Part shown: one piece after another, positions 34,834 to 43,648 of the stretch
Numbering within the stretch: the stretch's first letter is position 1
Layout of the letters: the number at the start of each line of letters is the position of its first letter
Made by a program: the position numbers and the translations under genes
Assembly: GCF_021646545.1 (NCBI RefSeq)
Contig: NZ_JAKIRP010000002.1
Coordinates: 558,001-622,000, forward strand
Direction of reading: 5' to 3'
DNA: 64,000 nucleotides
Source of the DNA: Chitinophaga filiformis
GTDB lineage: Bacteria; Bacteroidota; Bacteroidia; Chitinophagales; Chitinophagaceae
Notes under the pieces: model-generated
What the model was told of the DNA's origin: nothing
The model's input: only the letters and a program-made list of their open reading frames with translations
Databases searched by the model: none

Positions 34834-35604
34834 CTAAATAATTCCCATTAAAGTAGCTGCATGACAAGCTTCGGTTGAATTTTTTACACGTAGTTTTTCG
34901 ATTATGTTTTGCCTGTGGCGGTCGACAGTATTCTTGCTTATATACAGTTTTTCTGATATCTCTTTACTTGCACTGCCTTTGGCAATTTCTTTCAGGACCT
35001 CAATTTCACGCTTTGTCAGGATTTTTTTTAAGCGGAGGTCCGTACCTGACAATGTTTCACCATTACTGGAATTAATAATGGTATATGGCGTAGTTTGGTC
35101 TCCGTTGTTTGGGGAAGTAAAGCTGTATATGTATAGAACAAGTTGAATGCTATCCACAGATGAGGCATAGAATATTTTCAATTCCAGCGGGACATATACT
35201 TTATTTTTTGCCATCACCCTGATTCTCATGACGAGATAATAATTTAAACGTTCCTCCTGGGGTTTGTTTTTAATATAATGAAATAACTGCAGTTCCATTG
35301 TTTGTTTAGACCTGAGATCATCGGGATGAATGCATTTTAAAATACGCTCTTCCCAGACTGAGTCTGACATTTCAGAGGTCATTTTCTCTCCAATGCCGAG
35401 ATGCGCTGATAAGGCTCCGTGATAAGTATAATTTCTTCGCGATTTAAAGTCAGTAAGAACCGCGGTTGAATTTTGTAAAACAGAGAATATGAAGGCGACA
35501 TGCATGTATTTTTGGAGGGACATCTTTGGATCAAGCTCGCTGGCAAAATCCTGGTTGAATATGTCATTAAGAGATGGATTAGCTGTCGTCATAAAAATGG
35601 TCAT
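34834..35604 (-). CDS. LuxR-type HTH regulator with PAS-like N-terminal region
   Basis: This 256-residue protein ends in a GerE/LuxR helix-turn-helix (ILTKREIEVLKEIAKGSASK, then SEKLYISKNTVDRHRQNIIEKL). The N-terminal ~180 residues look like a PAS-type domain (CIHPDDLRSKQTMELQLFHY, LNYYLVMRIRVMAKNKVYVPL), which could bind a small ligand. No receiver domain is present, so it is not a classical response regulator. A second Met at 35592 (MTTANPSLNDIF) is an equally good start. It stands alone, divergent from the membrane-protein gene at 35727. Confidence 0.88.
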   Translation of the reverse strand: MTIFMTTANPSLNDIFNQDFASELDPKMSLQKYMHVAFIFSVLQNSTAVLTDFKSRRNYTYHGALSAHLGIGEKMTSEMSDSVWEERILKCIHPDDLRSKQTMELQLFHYIKNKPQEERLNYYLVMRIRVMAKNKVYVPLELKIFYASSVDSIQLVLYIYSFTSPNNGDQTTPYTIINSSNGETLSGTDLRLKKILTKREIEVLKEIAKGSASKEISEKLYISKNTVDRHRQNIIEKLRVKNSTEACHAATLMGII

Positions 35605-35726
35605 TTATTACTATTTACCCTTGCTTTCGCGCTGAATACCTTTGCGAAGGTAATAGATTGTACAGTTATTTAGTAAGCAACTAAATGCTGTAAATCAATT
35701 TTGAAAGGCAAATATATATAGGCACG

Positions 35727-36296
35727 ATGAAACAGAAAATCAGGAACATTTTATTAAAGATTAGTATTTGGGCATGTGCTATGCCAATGGTTATTTTTTT
35801 TATGGTAATGACATTCATGCTTATTCCGAGGTTACAGCTGTTGCTGGGACACATGCAACTCCTGGATACAATGTCTAACGGCTATAATGCGTCTTATGTG
35901 CATCAGTTATTAGAGAAATTTCGAAGCGAGGGAAGAGAAGCTTATTTATCACTTGAACTGTATGCAGATATTCCTTTTATTTTTTTGTATGTCATTACTT
36001 TTACAGTGTCAATTACGAAATTGCTTGTGAAAAACGGTCTGTGGAATAGTGCACTATTCTATAGCTTGCTTTTTCCAATACTGGCGGGGGCGTTCGACCT
36101 GGGAGAGGATATTGGTATCATCAGTATGCTAATATCTGAAAATGAGATTTCGGCAAGTATTATAAAGCTGACTTCCTGTAGCACTATTCTTAAGGGAGTT
36201 TTCCTGCCTCTTACACTGCTAACGTTGTTCTCACAGTTAGGATTGATGGGGTATAGAAAGTTGAAATTGAAAAATAAAACGTCTCTGATTCGGTAG
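35727..36296 (+). CDS. Hypothetical integral membrane protein, 189 aa
   Basis: I do not recognise a named family. Four hydrophobic segments are visible: about 11-36 (ISIWACAMPMVIFFMVMTFML), 77-97 (IPFIFLYVITFTVSI), 105-125 (GLWNSALFYSLLFPILAGAFDL) and 150-172 (TILKGVFLPLTLLTLFSQLGL). The loop between the first two is polar with a coiled look. It is divergent from the LuxR-type gene, 122 bp apart, and might be its target. Confidence 0.7.
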   Translation: MKQKIRNILLKISIWACAMPMVIFFMVMTFMLIPRLQLLLGHMQLLDTMSNGYNASYVHQLLEKFRSEGREAYLSLELYADIPFIFLYVITFTVSITKLLVKNGLWNSALFYSLLFPILAGAFDLGEDIGIISMLISENEISASIIKLTSCSTILKGVFLPLTLLTLFSQLGLMGYRKLKLKNKTSLIR

Positions 36297-36421
36297 GGCC
36301 TAGCGGAAGAGTAAACGAATACTGATCATGGTACAGGCGGGTTTTAAATTTTCCACTCAACAGGCTGGAAATCCCTTACAGCGGTACCAACCTAAACGAA
36401 CTCAGGAAATAAGTAGGTATT

Positions 36422-37147
36422 TCATTCCCGGCTAAAAGAAAGCAACTTTGCATTCACCAGTTCAAAAAACTCCTTTTTATACGCTTCTCCTATAACAATT
36501 GGTTTTGTTTCGTTCAGGATCCTCACCATATTACCTTCTATGGCGGTCAGATGACTGAGTGATATAATAAACGACTTATGTATGCGTACAAAACCCATCG
36601 TTGACAGGTGTTCAGCAAGTTCTTTCAGCTTCAGATAGGCGGTGATCTTCCGCTGGTCGTCCATCTGAATAACAACATAATTGCCCATACCCTCGATGTA
36701 TGTGATCCTACGGGAGTCGATCTTCAGTAACTTGCCTTTTTGTTCTGTTTTTACAAATACGTAACTATCCTGGTCACTTTTCAATTGGGTGGCATTGTGA
36801 AAAGTCCACAGGCGATTAACGGCTTTCAGAAACCTGACAAATGCTATCGGTTTTAACAGGTAGTCTACCACGGCGTGTTCAAAGCCTTCCAGTGCATATT
36901 CTTTATAGGCCGTTGTCATGATAATATAACTGTCCTTGCCGACGAGATTTAGTATTTCTATACCGGTAAGATTTGGCATCTGCACATCCAGAAAGATGAG
37001 CCGCGGTCGTAGGTCTGTTATCATTGTAAGTCCTCTTACCGGATCTGTGGTCGTGCCCACTAAACGTAGGAAATGTACCTGATCGATATGTTCTTTGAGA
37101 AGATCGATAGCATGCTGCTCATCATCTATAATGATACAATCTATCAT
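36422..37147 (-). CDS. LytTR-family response regulator (second pair)
   Basis: This 241-residue protein has a receiver domain (IIDDEQHAIDLL, phospho-acceptor Asp in LIFLDVQMPNLTG, Lys in LLKPIAFVRF) and a C-terminal LytTR DNA-binding domain (VFVKTEQKGKLLKIDSRRITY, GFVRIHKSFIISLSHL). Its ATG overlaps the stop of the upstream kinase gene by 4 bp (ATGA), so the two are translated together. It is unrelated in position to the RiPP LytTR pair at 25.8-27.6 kb but belongs to the same family. Confidence 0.93.
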   Translation of the reverse strand: MIDCIIIDDEQHAIDLLKEHIDQVHFLRLVGTTTDPVRGLTMITDLRPRLIFLDVQMPNLTGIEILNLVGKDSYIIMTTAYKEYALEGFEHAVVDYLLKPIAFVRFLKAVNRLWTFHNATQLKSDQDSYVFVKTEQKGKLLKIDSRRITYIEGMGNYVVIQMDDQRKITAYLKLKELAEHLSTMGFVRIHKSFIISLSHLTAIEGNMVRILNETKPIVIGEAYKKEFFELVNAKLLSFSRE

Positions 37148-38184
37148 ATGTTCCAGTTTATTTTTAATGATACGCTAAAGAATTGTTCCTCGTTCTGCAA
37201 TATGAAACTGCAACGGTGTCCATAGGTCAGACTGAGTCGCTGGCTGATATTCTGAAGACCAACCCCATTAGACAACTCCTTAATACCTTTTCCTTTTTTA
37301 TTACTGATGTCAAAAGAAAACTCGTTTACATTGGTACATACTTTTATAAGCAGGGGATGAGCCGCGTTATGCAGATCGCCATGTTTAAAGGCATTTTCCA
37401 CCAAAGTTATCAGCACCAATGGAATAATCCTAATCGACTGGTCATCGATCTGTTCTTCATACTGAACATGTAAATGCCGGTTATGACGGCGCTGATTAAT
37501 TTCAACGACATTTTTCATATGCTCTAACTCATCCATAATGCTCACCTGTCCGTCTGTTGTATCGCTTTTTCCCAGTGCATACCGCATAATGTTTGCCAGT
37601 ATCAGTATCGAATCCGCAGTTTCCTTATCTAGTTTAATAACTTTTCCATAAATGAAACTTAACGAATTAAACAGGAAATGAGGATTGATCTGGTGCTTTA
37701 ACGCACTGAGTTCTGCTTCTGTTCTTTGTTTTTCCAACATGATACGTTCTTTCCCTTTTCGTATCCATTCCACTAACAGTGCTATTGAAAAACTTGTAAT
37801 AATGTTAAATACGTACACTATCAGCAATAGCCAGCTCATACTGTTCCGAGATAATGAAGTTTTGGTGGAAACAACATTATGCTCCCGCTGGATCAAAAAG
37901 TAGCCATAGTTCAATATGAATTTAATGAGGAAAAGCAATATTGTGATCATCAGCAATTTGCTGTACTTACGCTCCTTATGCATCGCAGGAATGATCACTT
38001 CAAATATCAGTACATAATGGGTAATAACTGATTCGACTACAAAAAGTAGCAGATTCCATGGACTAGTAAATTCTTTAGTGGTTCGCCCGGGATCCACTAC
38101 GTATGACAGGAAGAAGAAAGAGCCATACATAAGCAAGGAGAATAATGCTAATAAAAGCAATCGCCTGTAATTTACTATAAACAT
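37144..38184 (-). CDS. LytS-type sensor histidine kinase (second pair)
   Basis: From ATG 38184 (MFIVNYRRLLLLALF) it has about 346 residues: four membrane helices in the first 150, the block HQINPHFLFNSLSFIYGKVI with the phospho-acceptor His, and a short HATPase domain (LVLITLVENAFKHGD, GVGLQNISQRLSLTYG). The frame is open to an ATG at 38274, but that start would overlap the preceding lipoprotein gene by 29 bp, so the shorter form, which begins at the first helix, is preferred. Confidence 0.9.
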   Translation of the reverse strand: MFIVNYRRLLLLALFSLLMYGSFFFLSYVVDPGRTTKEFTSPWNLLLFVVESVITHYVLIFEVIIPAMHKERKYSKLLMITILLFLIKFILNYGYFLIQREHNVVSTKTSLSRNSMSWLLLIVYVFNIITSFSIALLVEWIRKGKERIMLEKQRTEAELSALKHQINPHFLFNSLSFIYGKVIKLDKETADSILILANIMRYALGKSDTTDGQVSIMDELEHMKNVVEINQRRHNRHLHVQYEEQIDDQSIRIIPLVLITLVENAFKHGDLHNAAHPLLIKVCTNVNEFSFDISNKKGKGIKELSNGVGLQNISQRLSLTYGHRCSFILQNEEQFFSVSLKINWNI

Positions 38185-38245
38185 CAGGTGACGGTTTTTA
38201 TAAAGAAGAATTGCGTAAGGGTACTTACGCAATTCCACTATGGGT

Positions 38246-38656
38246 TTACTGATTGTACTTAATAAAGGTTGCAATTATCTTTGTTTCCTTAATATCCCTT
38301 GTTTGAGAGGATGAATTGGCTATTACCTTATCCTTCTTCGTTTTACTTGCAATGGCTGTGCCATTTTGCTGGGTAACGACCACATCTTCTGTGAGCGTCA
38401 TAATTACGCCATCTGCTCCTTTGGCTTTTCCCATTTCTATCACCTTTTGCTGGGTGGCTTCTATTGAACCAAATCCTTTCTCAAGGGTGGTAGAACCCAT
38501 GGTTGTATATTGCTTTCTGATGTCAGCCTTGTCGAGATATACGTCAACATTTGAAGTGGGTGGATATGTGGTTCCAAAATAAGATGGCTTTGCACATGCA
38601 GTCATCAACGTGATAAGCAGTATTCCAAATAACTGAATTAATGTTCCTTTTTTCAT
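38246..38656 (-). CDS. Small lipoprotein, 136 aa, YbjQ/RcsF-like in outline
   Basis: From ATG 38656 the protein starts MKKGTLIQLFGILLITLMTAC, a lipoprotein signal with lipobox LMTAC. The mature part (KKDKVIANSSSQTRDIKE near the end; KVIEMGKAKGADGVIMTLTED in the middle) has a small alpha/beta pattern like that of proteins with a heavy-metal-binding or RcsF-type fold, in which AKGADGVI is a typical motif. It lies upstream of the second LytS/LytTR pair on the same strand and could be a surface sensor or a target. The frame is open to 38680, but 38656 gives the standard signal. Confidence 0.75.
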   Translation of the reverse strand: MKKGTLIQLFGILLITLMTACAKPSYFGTTYPPTSNVDVYLDKADIRKQYTTMGSTTLEKGFGSIEATQQKVIEMGKAKGADGVIMTLTEDVVVTQQNGTAIASKTKKDKVIANSSSQTRDIKETKIIATFIKYNQ

Positions 38657-38923
38657 TTTAGATGTTTTTAAATGTGTCAATTGCTGATTGCGCTATTTAG
38701 TGCGAAATCATGAGCAAAACTATCCTGACACAGCTACCTCTGAAACTTTGTTATTTGAAATGGCGTTTGCTGCATGTGAACAGGATCTGTTTTTGCCATT
38801 CAGCTACATCGTCGGCCACAGCAATCGCTTCGATCTCTATCAGGGACCGGCGATGAGGTTATAGGGAGTTTTTCGCTGGAGGGAATAATAAGTCAGCCAA
38901 GCCATGACTTTCTCCTGATATAC

Positions 38924-38956
38924 ACAATGCCCTTGCTACGACAACAAGGGCATTGT
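38924..38956. terminator. Stem-loop downstream of the T9SS remnant
   Basis: A perfect 12-bp stem (arms 38924-38935 and 38945-38956, ACAATGCCCTTG and complement) with a 9-nt loop lies 22 bp after the stop of the minus-strand gene at 38978. There is little T-run, so it may be a weak terminator or an RNA-stabilising end. Confidence 0.5.
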
Positions 38957-38977
38957 ATTAATATGGTTTCCACATAT

Positions 38978-39466
38978 CTACTGCTTCACTACTTTTTCCC
39001 GGAACACCTTACCGCCATTCTGTATGACAACAAAGTATATCCCTGGCGTAAGCCCGCCAAGATCAATAGACTGCTGATAGCTATCTACGTTACCAACTTT
39101 AATAGTTTTAACGAGTACTCCCTGTATATTCACCACCTGTACATAAGTTGTGGCTTGCACATCCAATCCCTGTAGCTGAACAGACATATTATTCACTACC
39201 GGATTAGGGAACACTTTCACAACACTTGAAGCAGGTACATCGACGGTCTTTTCTATCTCCGGCGCTGCCGCTACCATTAATCCCGCGCTGGCAGCTCCAC
39301 CATGATAAATAAACCCTGCTCCCTCATGTTCTTGACCATTAGAATATGGCATTGCGCCGATAAGCACATCACTGAAACCATCGCCATTAACATCTCCTGC
39401 GCCGTTCGAGTTTACGTGGGCGCGTGTGGACGAAATAGATCCGGCATCTGTTACACCAGTTGGCAC
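38978..39466 (-). pseudogene. 3' remnant of an FG-GAP repeat protein with type IX secretion sorting domain
   Basis: The 162-residue frame starts without a signal peptide and contains half of an FG-GAP/integrin-alpha-like repeat (NGAGDVNGDGFSDVLIGAMP) followed by the C-terminal sorting domain (VKVFPNPVVNNMSVQL ... LTPGIYFVVIQNGGKVFREKVVKQ), the signal for type IX secretion. Complete proteins of this kind have many FG-GAP repeats and a signal peptide, so the 5' end is lost. Homology stops near 39466, where the sequence changes to unrelated AT-rich DNA, marking the left edge of an insertion or deletion. Confidence 0.8.
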
Positions 39467-39497
39467 TAATCAGACCGATTCCTGCCGTTAATTTGTG

Positions 39498-39542
39498 AAA
39501 CCTTATTGTATGAAGGAGACCTTTCATACAATAAGGTTTTTT
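39498..39542 (+). terminator. Rho-independent terminator at start of acquired segment
   Basis: A perfect 17-bp stem (arms 39498-39514 and 39522-39538, AAACCTTATTGTATGAA and complement) with a 7-nt loop runs into TTTTTT. It terminates plus-strand transcription, although no plus-strand gene precedes it here, so it is probably a leftover of the element that inserted. Confidence 0.75.
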
Positions 39543-39658
39543 ACACTACGCGATCTATGGTTATCTTTAGAAGAGCATACTATCTGGGTACAGCTTGGAG
39601 AATGCTGTCATAACACACTTGTGTGGTATGATTTTCATTCATTAATAGCGCATTAGCG

Positions 39659-39953
39659 ATGACTGGCATCATTGAACAAGTAAAAAATGAACTTGAAAAA
39701 ATGACACCAGAACAAGTTGACGAAATTATTGCGAAGTCTAAAAAACAAGAAAAAAGACGATTTCTCTATATTTACATCAAGAGAAGATTATCACTTTCAA
39801 TTAGGCAACGTAAAACTGACACTAGAATTAGACGAAAATATCACTAAACACTTTCTAACAAGTTAAGCTGAATTTGAACGACTTAAATCACTTGCGTTGA
39901 TGCAGCTAGAAAAGGAAAAAGTAGATGAAGAAGGAAATGTAAAACTTATGTAA
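39659..39953 (+). pseudogene. Decayed small gene, frameshift plus nonsense codon
   Basis: The first frame (MTGIIEQVKNELEKMTPEQV, then DEIIAKSKKQE) is protein-like for about 33 codons. It then continues sensibly only in another frame (DDFSIFTSREDYHFQLGNVK, LTLELDENITKHFLTS), meets a stop at 39864-39866, and resumes as AEFERLKSLALMQLEKEKVD until TAA at 39951-39953. One frameshift near 39758 and one nonsense change explain this. I do not recognise the family. It precedes the DUF2075 gene and has the same AT-rich style. Confidence 0.6.
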
Positions 39954-40135
39954 AAGGCAAAAGGGACTTGCCCGAAAATGAATCCAAACAGAATAATAAT
40001 TATAAAGAAAATTGGAAGCGGCTCGTATATTTATAAAACGACATACGAAAAATTGGCGCTTTTGCAACCGTACCGAGTAACGACATATGTTTTAAGTGTT
40101 AGCTGCTATGCTAAACGACACCCAAGAAAAAAGAA

Positions 40136-42103
40136 ATGAAAAGAAGTTATTATCAAAACACAGTAGATAAATTTTTAGAAGAAGAGACAAATTCAATTTT
40201 CGGACAACTCGCAAAGAATCACCAACACGACCTTGAAGATCAACAAAAAAATGCGTGGTTCAAACAAATTGACTTTTTGAAATCATGGCTCAAAGATATT
40301 CAAGGAAACATTTACTTTGAATTTTCCATTCCACGAATGGGCAAACGTGTTGACAATATTCTTATCGCAAATAATTTCATCTTTGTTATTGAGTTTAAAA
40401 TTGGAGATAATCTTTACACAAAAGACGCAGAATATCAAACAATAGATTATTGCCTTGACTTGCAAAATTTTCACGAAGGCAGCCATGACAAGACAATTAT
40501 TCCAGTTTTAGTTGCGACAAAAGCAGACAACGTAACAAACGACATTCAAAGTGCAATTTGTTTAGACAATTGTATTCTTTGCAACGCTGGCAATTTTGAA
40601 AGCACTTTAAAAAATATTTTAGCAGCTCAAACAGCGAAACAAAGCATTAATGTTTTTGATTGGGAAAATAGCGCATATAGACCGACACCGACAATTATTG
40701 AGGCAGCGAAAGCGCTTTACAAAGGACATAATGTTCAAGAAATTTCCCGTAGCGATTCAGGTGCAATCAATCTTTCACGAACAGCAACTGCGATAAATAA
40801 AATCATTGAACATACAAAGACAAATAAACGGAAATCAATTTGTTTTTTGACAGGTATCCCAGGCGCAGGAAAAACGCTTGCGGGTTTAAATATTGCAAAC
40901 GAGCGACTGAAGGCAGACGAATCTGAACACTCTGTTTTTCTTTCGGGTAACGGCCCTTTAGTTGACGTTTTAAGAGAAGCGTTGACACGAGACTCTGTAG
41001 AAACTGCAAAAGCAAATGGTGAAAAATTAACACGTACAAAAGCTGAACGAGAAGCAAAAGCATTTATTCAAAACATTCATCATTTCCGAGACGACAATTT
41101 AAAAACTGGAAAAGCACCAATTGAAAAAGTTGTAGTTTTTGATGAAGCGCAAAGGGCTTGGCAAAAAGAGCAAGTCTCAAAGTTTATGAAAACCAAAAAA
41201 GGAATTGACGACTTTGAAATGTCTGAACCAGATTATTTGATAAGCGTAATGAATCGCCACAAAGATTGGTGCACAATTGTTTGTTTAATTGGTGGCGGGC
41301 AAGAAATCAACACAGGAGAAGCAGGTGTTTCAGAATGGATTAAATCGTTAAAACAAAAGTATCCAAACTGGAACGTTTACTATTCCGACAAAATCCTAAG
41401 CGAAAAAACAACTTATCTAAATGATGAAGAACTTTTGACTTGGCTACAAACTAACGGAAACAAGGAAACGGATTTGCATTTGGCTGTTTCCCTTCGTTCA
41501 TTCAGAAGCGAAAAAGTTGCGTTGTTTATTCAATATATTTTAGAAAACGAAAGCGAAAAGGCAAAAGCCATTTTCACTTCATTCAAAGACAACTATCCAA
41601 TTATTCTAACAAGGAACTTAATCGATGCAAAAAACTGGCTCAAACAAAAAGCAAAAGGAACAGAACGTATTGGTGTTATTGCAAGTTCAGGTGGACGAAG
41701 GTTACGTGCAAACGGAATTGACGTAAAAAATGAAATTGAACCAGCGAATTGGTTTCTAAATGACAAAGATGATGTTCGTTCATCATATTACTTAGAAGAG
41801 ACAGCAACGGAATTTGACATACAAGGATTAGAGATTGATTTTACTTGTGTTGCTTGGGATATCAATTTATATTATGACAATGGTTGGAATTTTCAAAATT
41901 TTAAAGGTTCAAAATGGCAAAATGTCAATCAAGATTCTGCTAAAAATTATCTCTTGAATTCATACCGTGTTTTGTTGACACGTGCGAGACAAGGAATGAT
42001 TATATTCGTTCCAAACGTTGACAATACAGACGCAACAAGACCGAAAGAGTTTTACGACAAAACTTTTGAATATTTTAAACAATGTGGACTAACAACAATA
42101 TAG
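40136..42103 (+). CDS. DUF2075-type P-loop protein with N-terminal nuclease-like domain
   Basis: This 655-residue protein has two parts. Residues about 55-190 resemble a PD-(D/E)xK nuclease core (RVDNILIANNFIFVIEFKIG, with Asp near 73 and Glu-x-Lys near 86-88). From about 200 a DUF2075/UvrD-like ATPase follows, with Walker A TGIPGAGKT near 238-246, Walker B VVVFDEAQRAW near 330-340, and a C-terminal RVLLTRARQGMIIFVP helicase-type motif. Such proteins are common near restriction and phage-defence genes; a role in defence is inference. The gene is markedly AT-rich against the flanking core and is followed by an IS256-type element, so it was probably acquired. No partner gene is attached. Confidence 0.82.
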   Translation: MKRSYYQNTVDKFLEEETNSIFGQLAKNHQHDLEDQQKNAWFKQIDFLKSWLKDIQGNIYFEFSIPRMGKRVDNILIANNFIFVIEFKIGDNLYTKDAEYQTIDYCLDLQNFHEGSHDKTIIPVLVATKADNVTNDIQSAICLDNCILCNAGNFESTLKNILAAQTAKQSINVFDWENSAYRPTPTIIEAAKALYKGHNVQEISRSDSGAINLSRTATAINKIIEHTKTNKRKSICFLTGIPGAGKTLAGLNIANERLKADESEHSVFLSGNGPLVDVLREALTRDSVETAKANGEKLTRTKAEREAKAFIQNIHHFRDDNLKTGKAPIEKVVVFDEAQRAWQKEQVSKFMKTKKGIDDFEMSEPDYLISVMNRHKDWCTIVCLIGGGQEINTGEAGVSEWIKSLKQKYPNWNVYYSDKILSEKTTYLNDEELLTWLQTNGNKETDLHLAVSLRSFRSEKVALFIQYILENESEKAKAIFTSFKDNYPIILTRNLIDAKNWLKQKAKGTERIGVIASSGGRRLRANGIDVKNEIEPANWFLNDKDDVRSSYYLEETATEFDIQGLEIDFTCVAWDINLYYDNGWNFQNFKGSKWQNVNQDSAKNYLLNSYRVLLTRARQGMIIFVPNVDNTDATRPKEFYDKTFEYFKQCGLTTI

Positions 42104-42193
42104 ACAAAAACACAAGATGCTCCGCATAACCTTTGTGTTTACACAAAGAATTTTACACTACCTCAATTATTTAAAGCGAGACTATAAAATATA

Positions 42194-43585
42194 TTGTGTA
42201 AACGATAAGGCAACTGTTTAGAGCCGACATCTGTTCTCAAAGATCGTTAAAAATTGATGGAGTATGATCCCCCAGTTATGGAGAGTCATACTCCATTTCT
42301 TTTCTATGTTCATTATAGCCAGGTATACGGCCTTTTGAGCCGCGGTATCGTCAGTAAACTGGACCTTGGTCTTAGTGTATTTACGGATACCTCTATTGAG
42401 ATTTTCAATAGTATTAGTTGTATACATGATCTTGCGGATCTCAAGAGGGAACTCAAAATAGCTGGTAAGATTATCCCAGTTGTTCTCCCAGGATTGAATA
42501 GCATGGCGGTATTTAGTTCCCCATTTGGCACCAAATGCACCTAGTGCGTGCTCTGCAGCCTCCCTGTTGGTAGCGCCATAGACCTCTTTAAGATCAGCGC
42601 AAAACTCCTTTCTGTCTTTCCATACTACAAATTTGCAACTATTGCGGATCTGATGAACAACACATAATTGAGTAACCGTCTGCGGAAATACGCCCTTTAT
42701 AGCGTCGGTAAAACCCTTTAAGTTGTCTGTGCAGGCAATCAGTAATCAGTATATCTTCTACACCACGAGCCTTTAAATCGGTTAAAACACTCATCCAGAA
42801 GGATGCAGACTCTGTTTCTGCCATCCACATACCCAACACTTCCTTTAAACCGTCTTTTTTGAGCCCAATAACCAGGTAAATACACTTGTTGATGTATTTG
42901 CCATTCTGCTTTACTTTAAGAATGATACCGTCCATCCAGACAGTAAAATAGACCGATTCCAGAGGACGATTCTGCCAGCTTTTAACGTGTTCGGTAATGC
43001 GATGAGTAACATTAGAAATAGTGCCTTCGCTCACCTCCACACCATATACTTCTTTAACATGCTCGCTAATATGAGAAGTTGTCATTCCCCGACTGTACAT
43101 GCCAATGATAGCCTCTTCCAGCTTATCGCTCATCCGTTGCCCTTTGGGAATAAGGGCTGGGTCAAATTCACTATTACGGTCACGAGGAATATTGAGTGCG
43201 AGATCGCCGAGAGATTCGGTTTTAACCTTCTTTTTGTAAGACCCATTACGGCTATTCCCTGAATTGCGGCCTTCAGGGCTATGCTTCTCATAACCGAGAT
43301 GCTCATCTAGTTCTGCTTTCAGCATTTCCTCGACTCCTTGCTTAAAGAGACCATTAAAGAAGGTGTGAAACTCTTCCTTATTCTTGAACTGTTTAAAGAA
43401 GTCCTTAGGGAATTGTGGGTGTTGATTGTCCATAATACTGTATTCAAAGTTAAAAAATATCGGGGGCAAATCCAGCCGCTGTACCCAGCAGGTGTCGTTT
43501 CGTTCGGCTCCGCTCCGCCTCACTTCACTCCACCTGCTGGGTGGTATTAACTCGTATACAGTTGCGTGTTATACTATTTACACAA
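42194..43585 (-). mobile_element. IS256-family insertion sequence, about 1.39 kb, inactive
   Basis: The ends share imperfect inverted repeats: TTGTGTAAAC ... GCAACTGT at 42194-42217, and the complement of the similar TTGTGTAAAT ... GCAACTGT at 43558-43585. The length fits IS256 elements and the transposase is of the Mutator type. A target duplication is not clear; a 12-bp direct repeat TTACACAAAGAA occurs just outside the left end (near 42138) and overlaps the right end (near 43578). The transposase is frameshifted, so the element cannot move by itself. Confidence 0.75.
42218..43433 (-). pseudogene. IS256-family (Mutator-type) transposase, frameshifted by a 7-bp duplication
   Basis: From ATG 43433 the frame reads MDNQHPQFPKDFFKQFKNKE and continues through the IS256 catalytic domain (VYFTVWMDGIILKVKQNGKY, YLVIGLKKDGLKEVLGMW) to GVEDILITDC, where it shifts. 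Removing one copy of the tandem heptamer ACTGATT near 42740 restores DILIACTDNLKGF, and the rest (IMYTTNTIENLNRGIRKYTK ... FENRCRL) then follows to the stop at 42218. The net offset of 1006 bp between the two frames (remainder 1) agrees with a single +7 change. Confidence 0.85.
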
Positions 43586-43648
43586 AGAACTAAATACTAC
43601 CTTTAAAGCAGCTAACAATCCTTTTTATTTGAGTATTTCATTTGATTG

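Noticed and set aside
39978..40139. 53-codon frame overlapping the start of the DUF2075 gene (starts MNPNRIIIIKKIG)
   Set aside because: The first third looks protein-like, but the rest does not; too weak to call.
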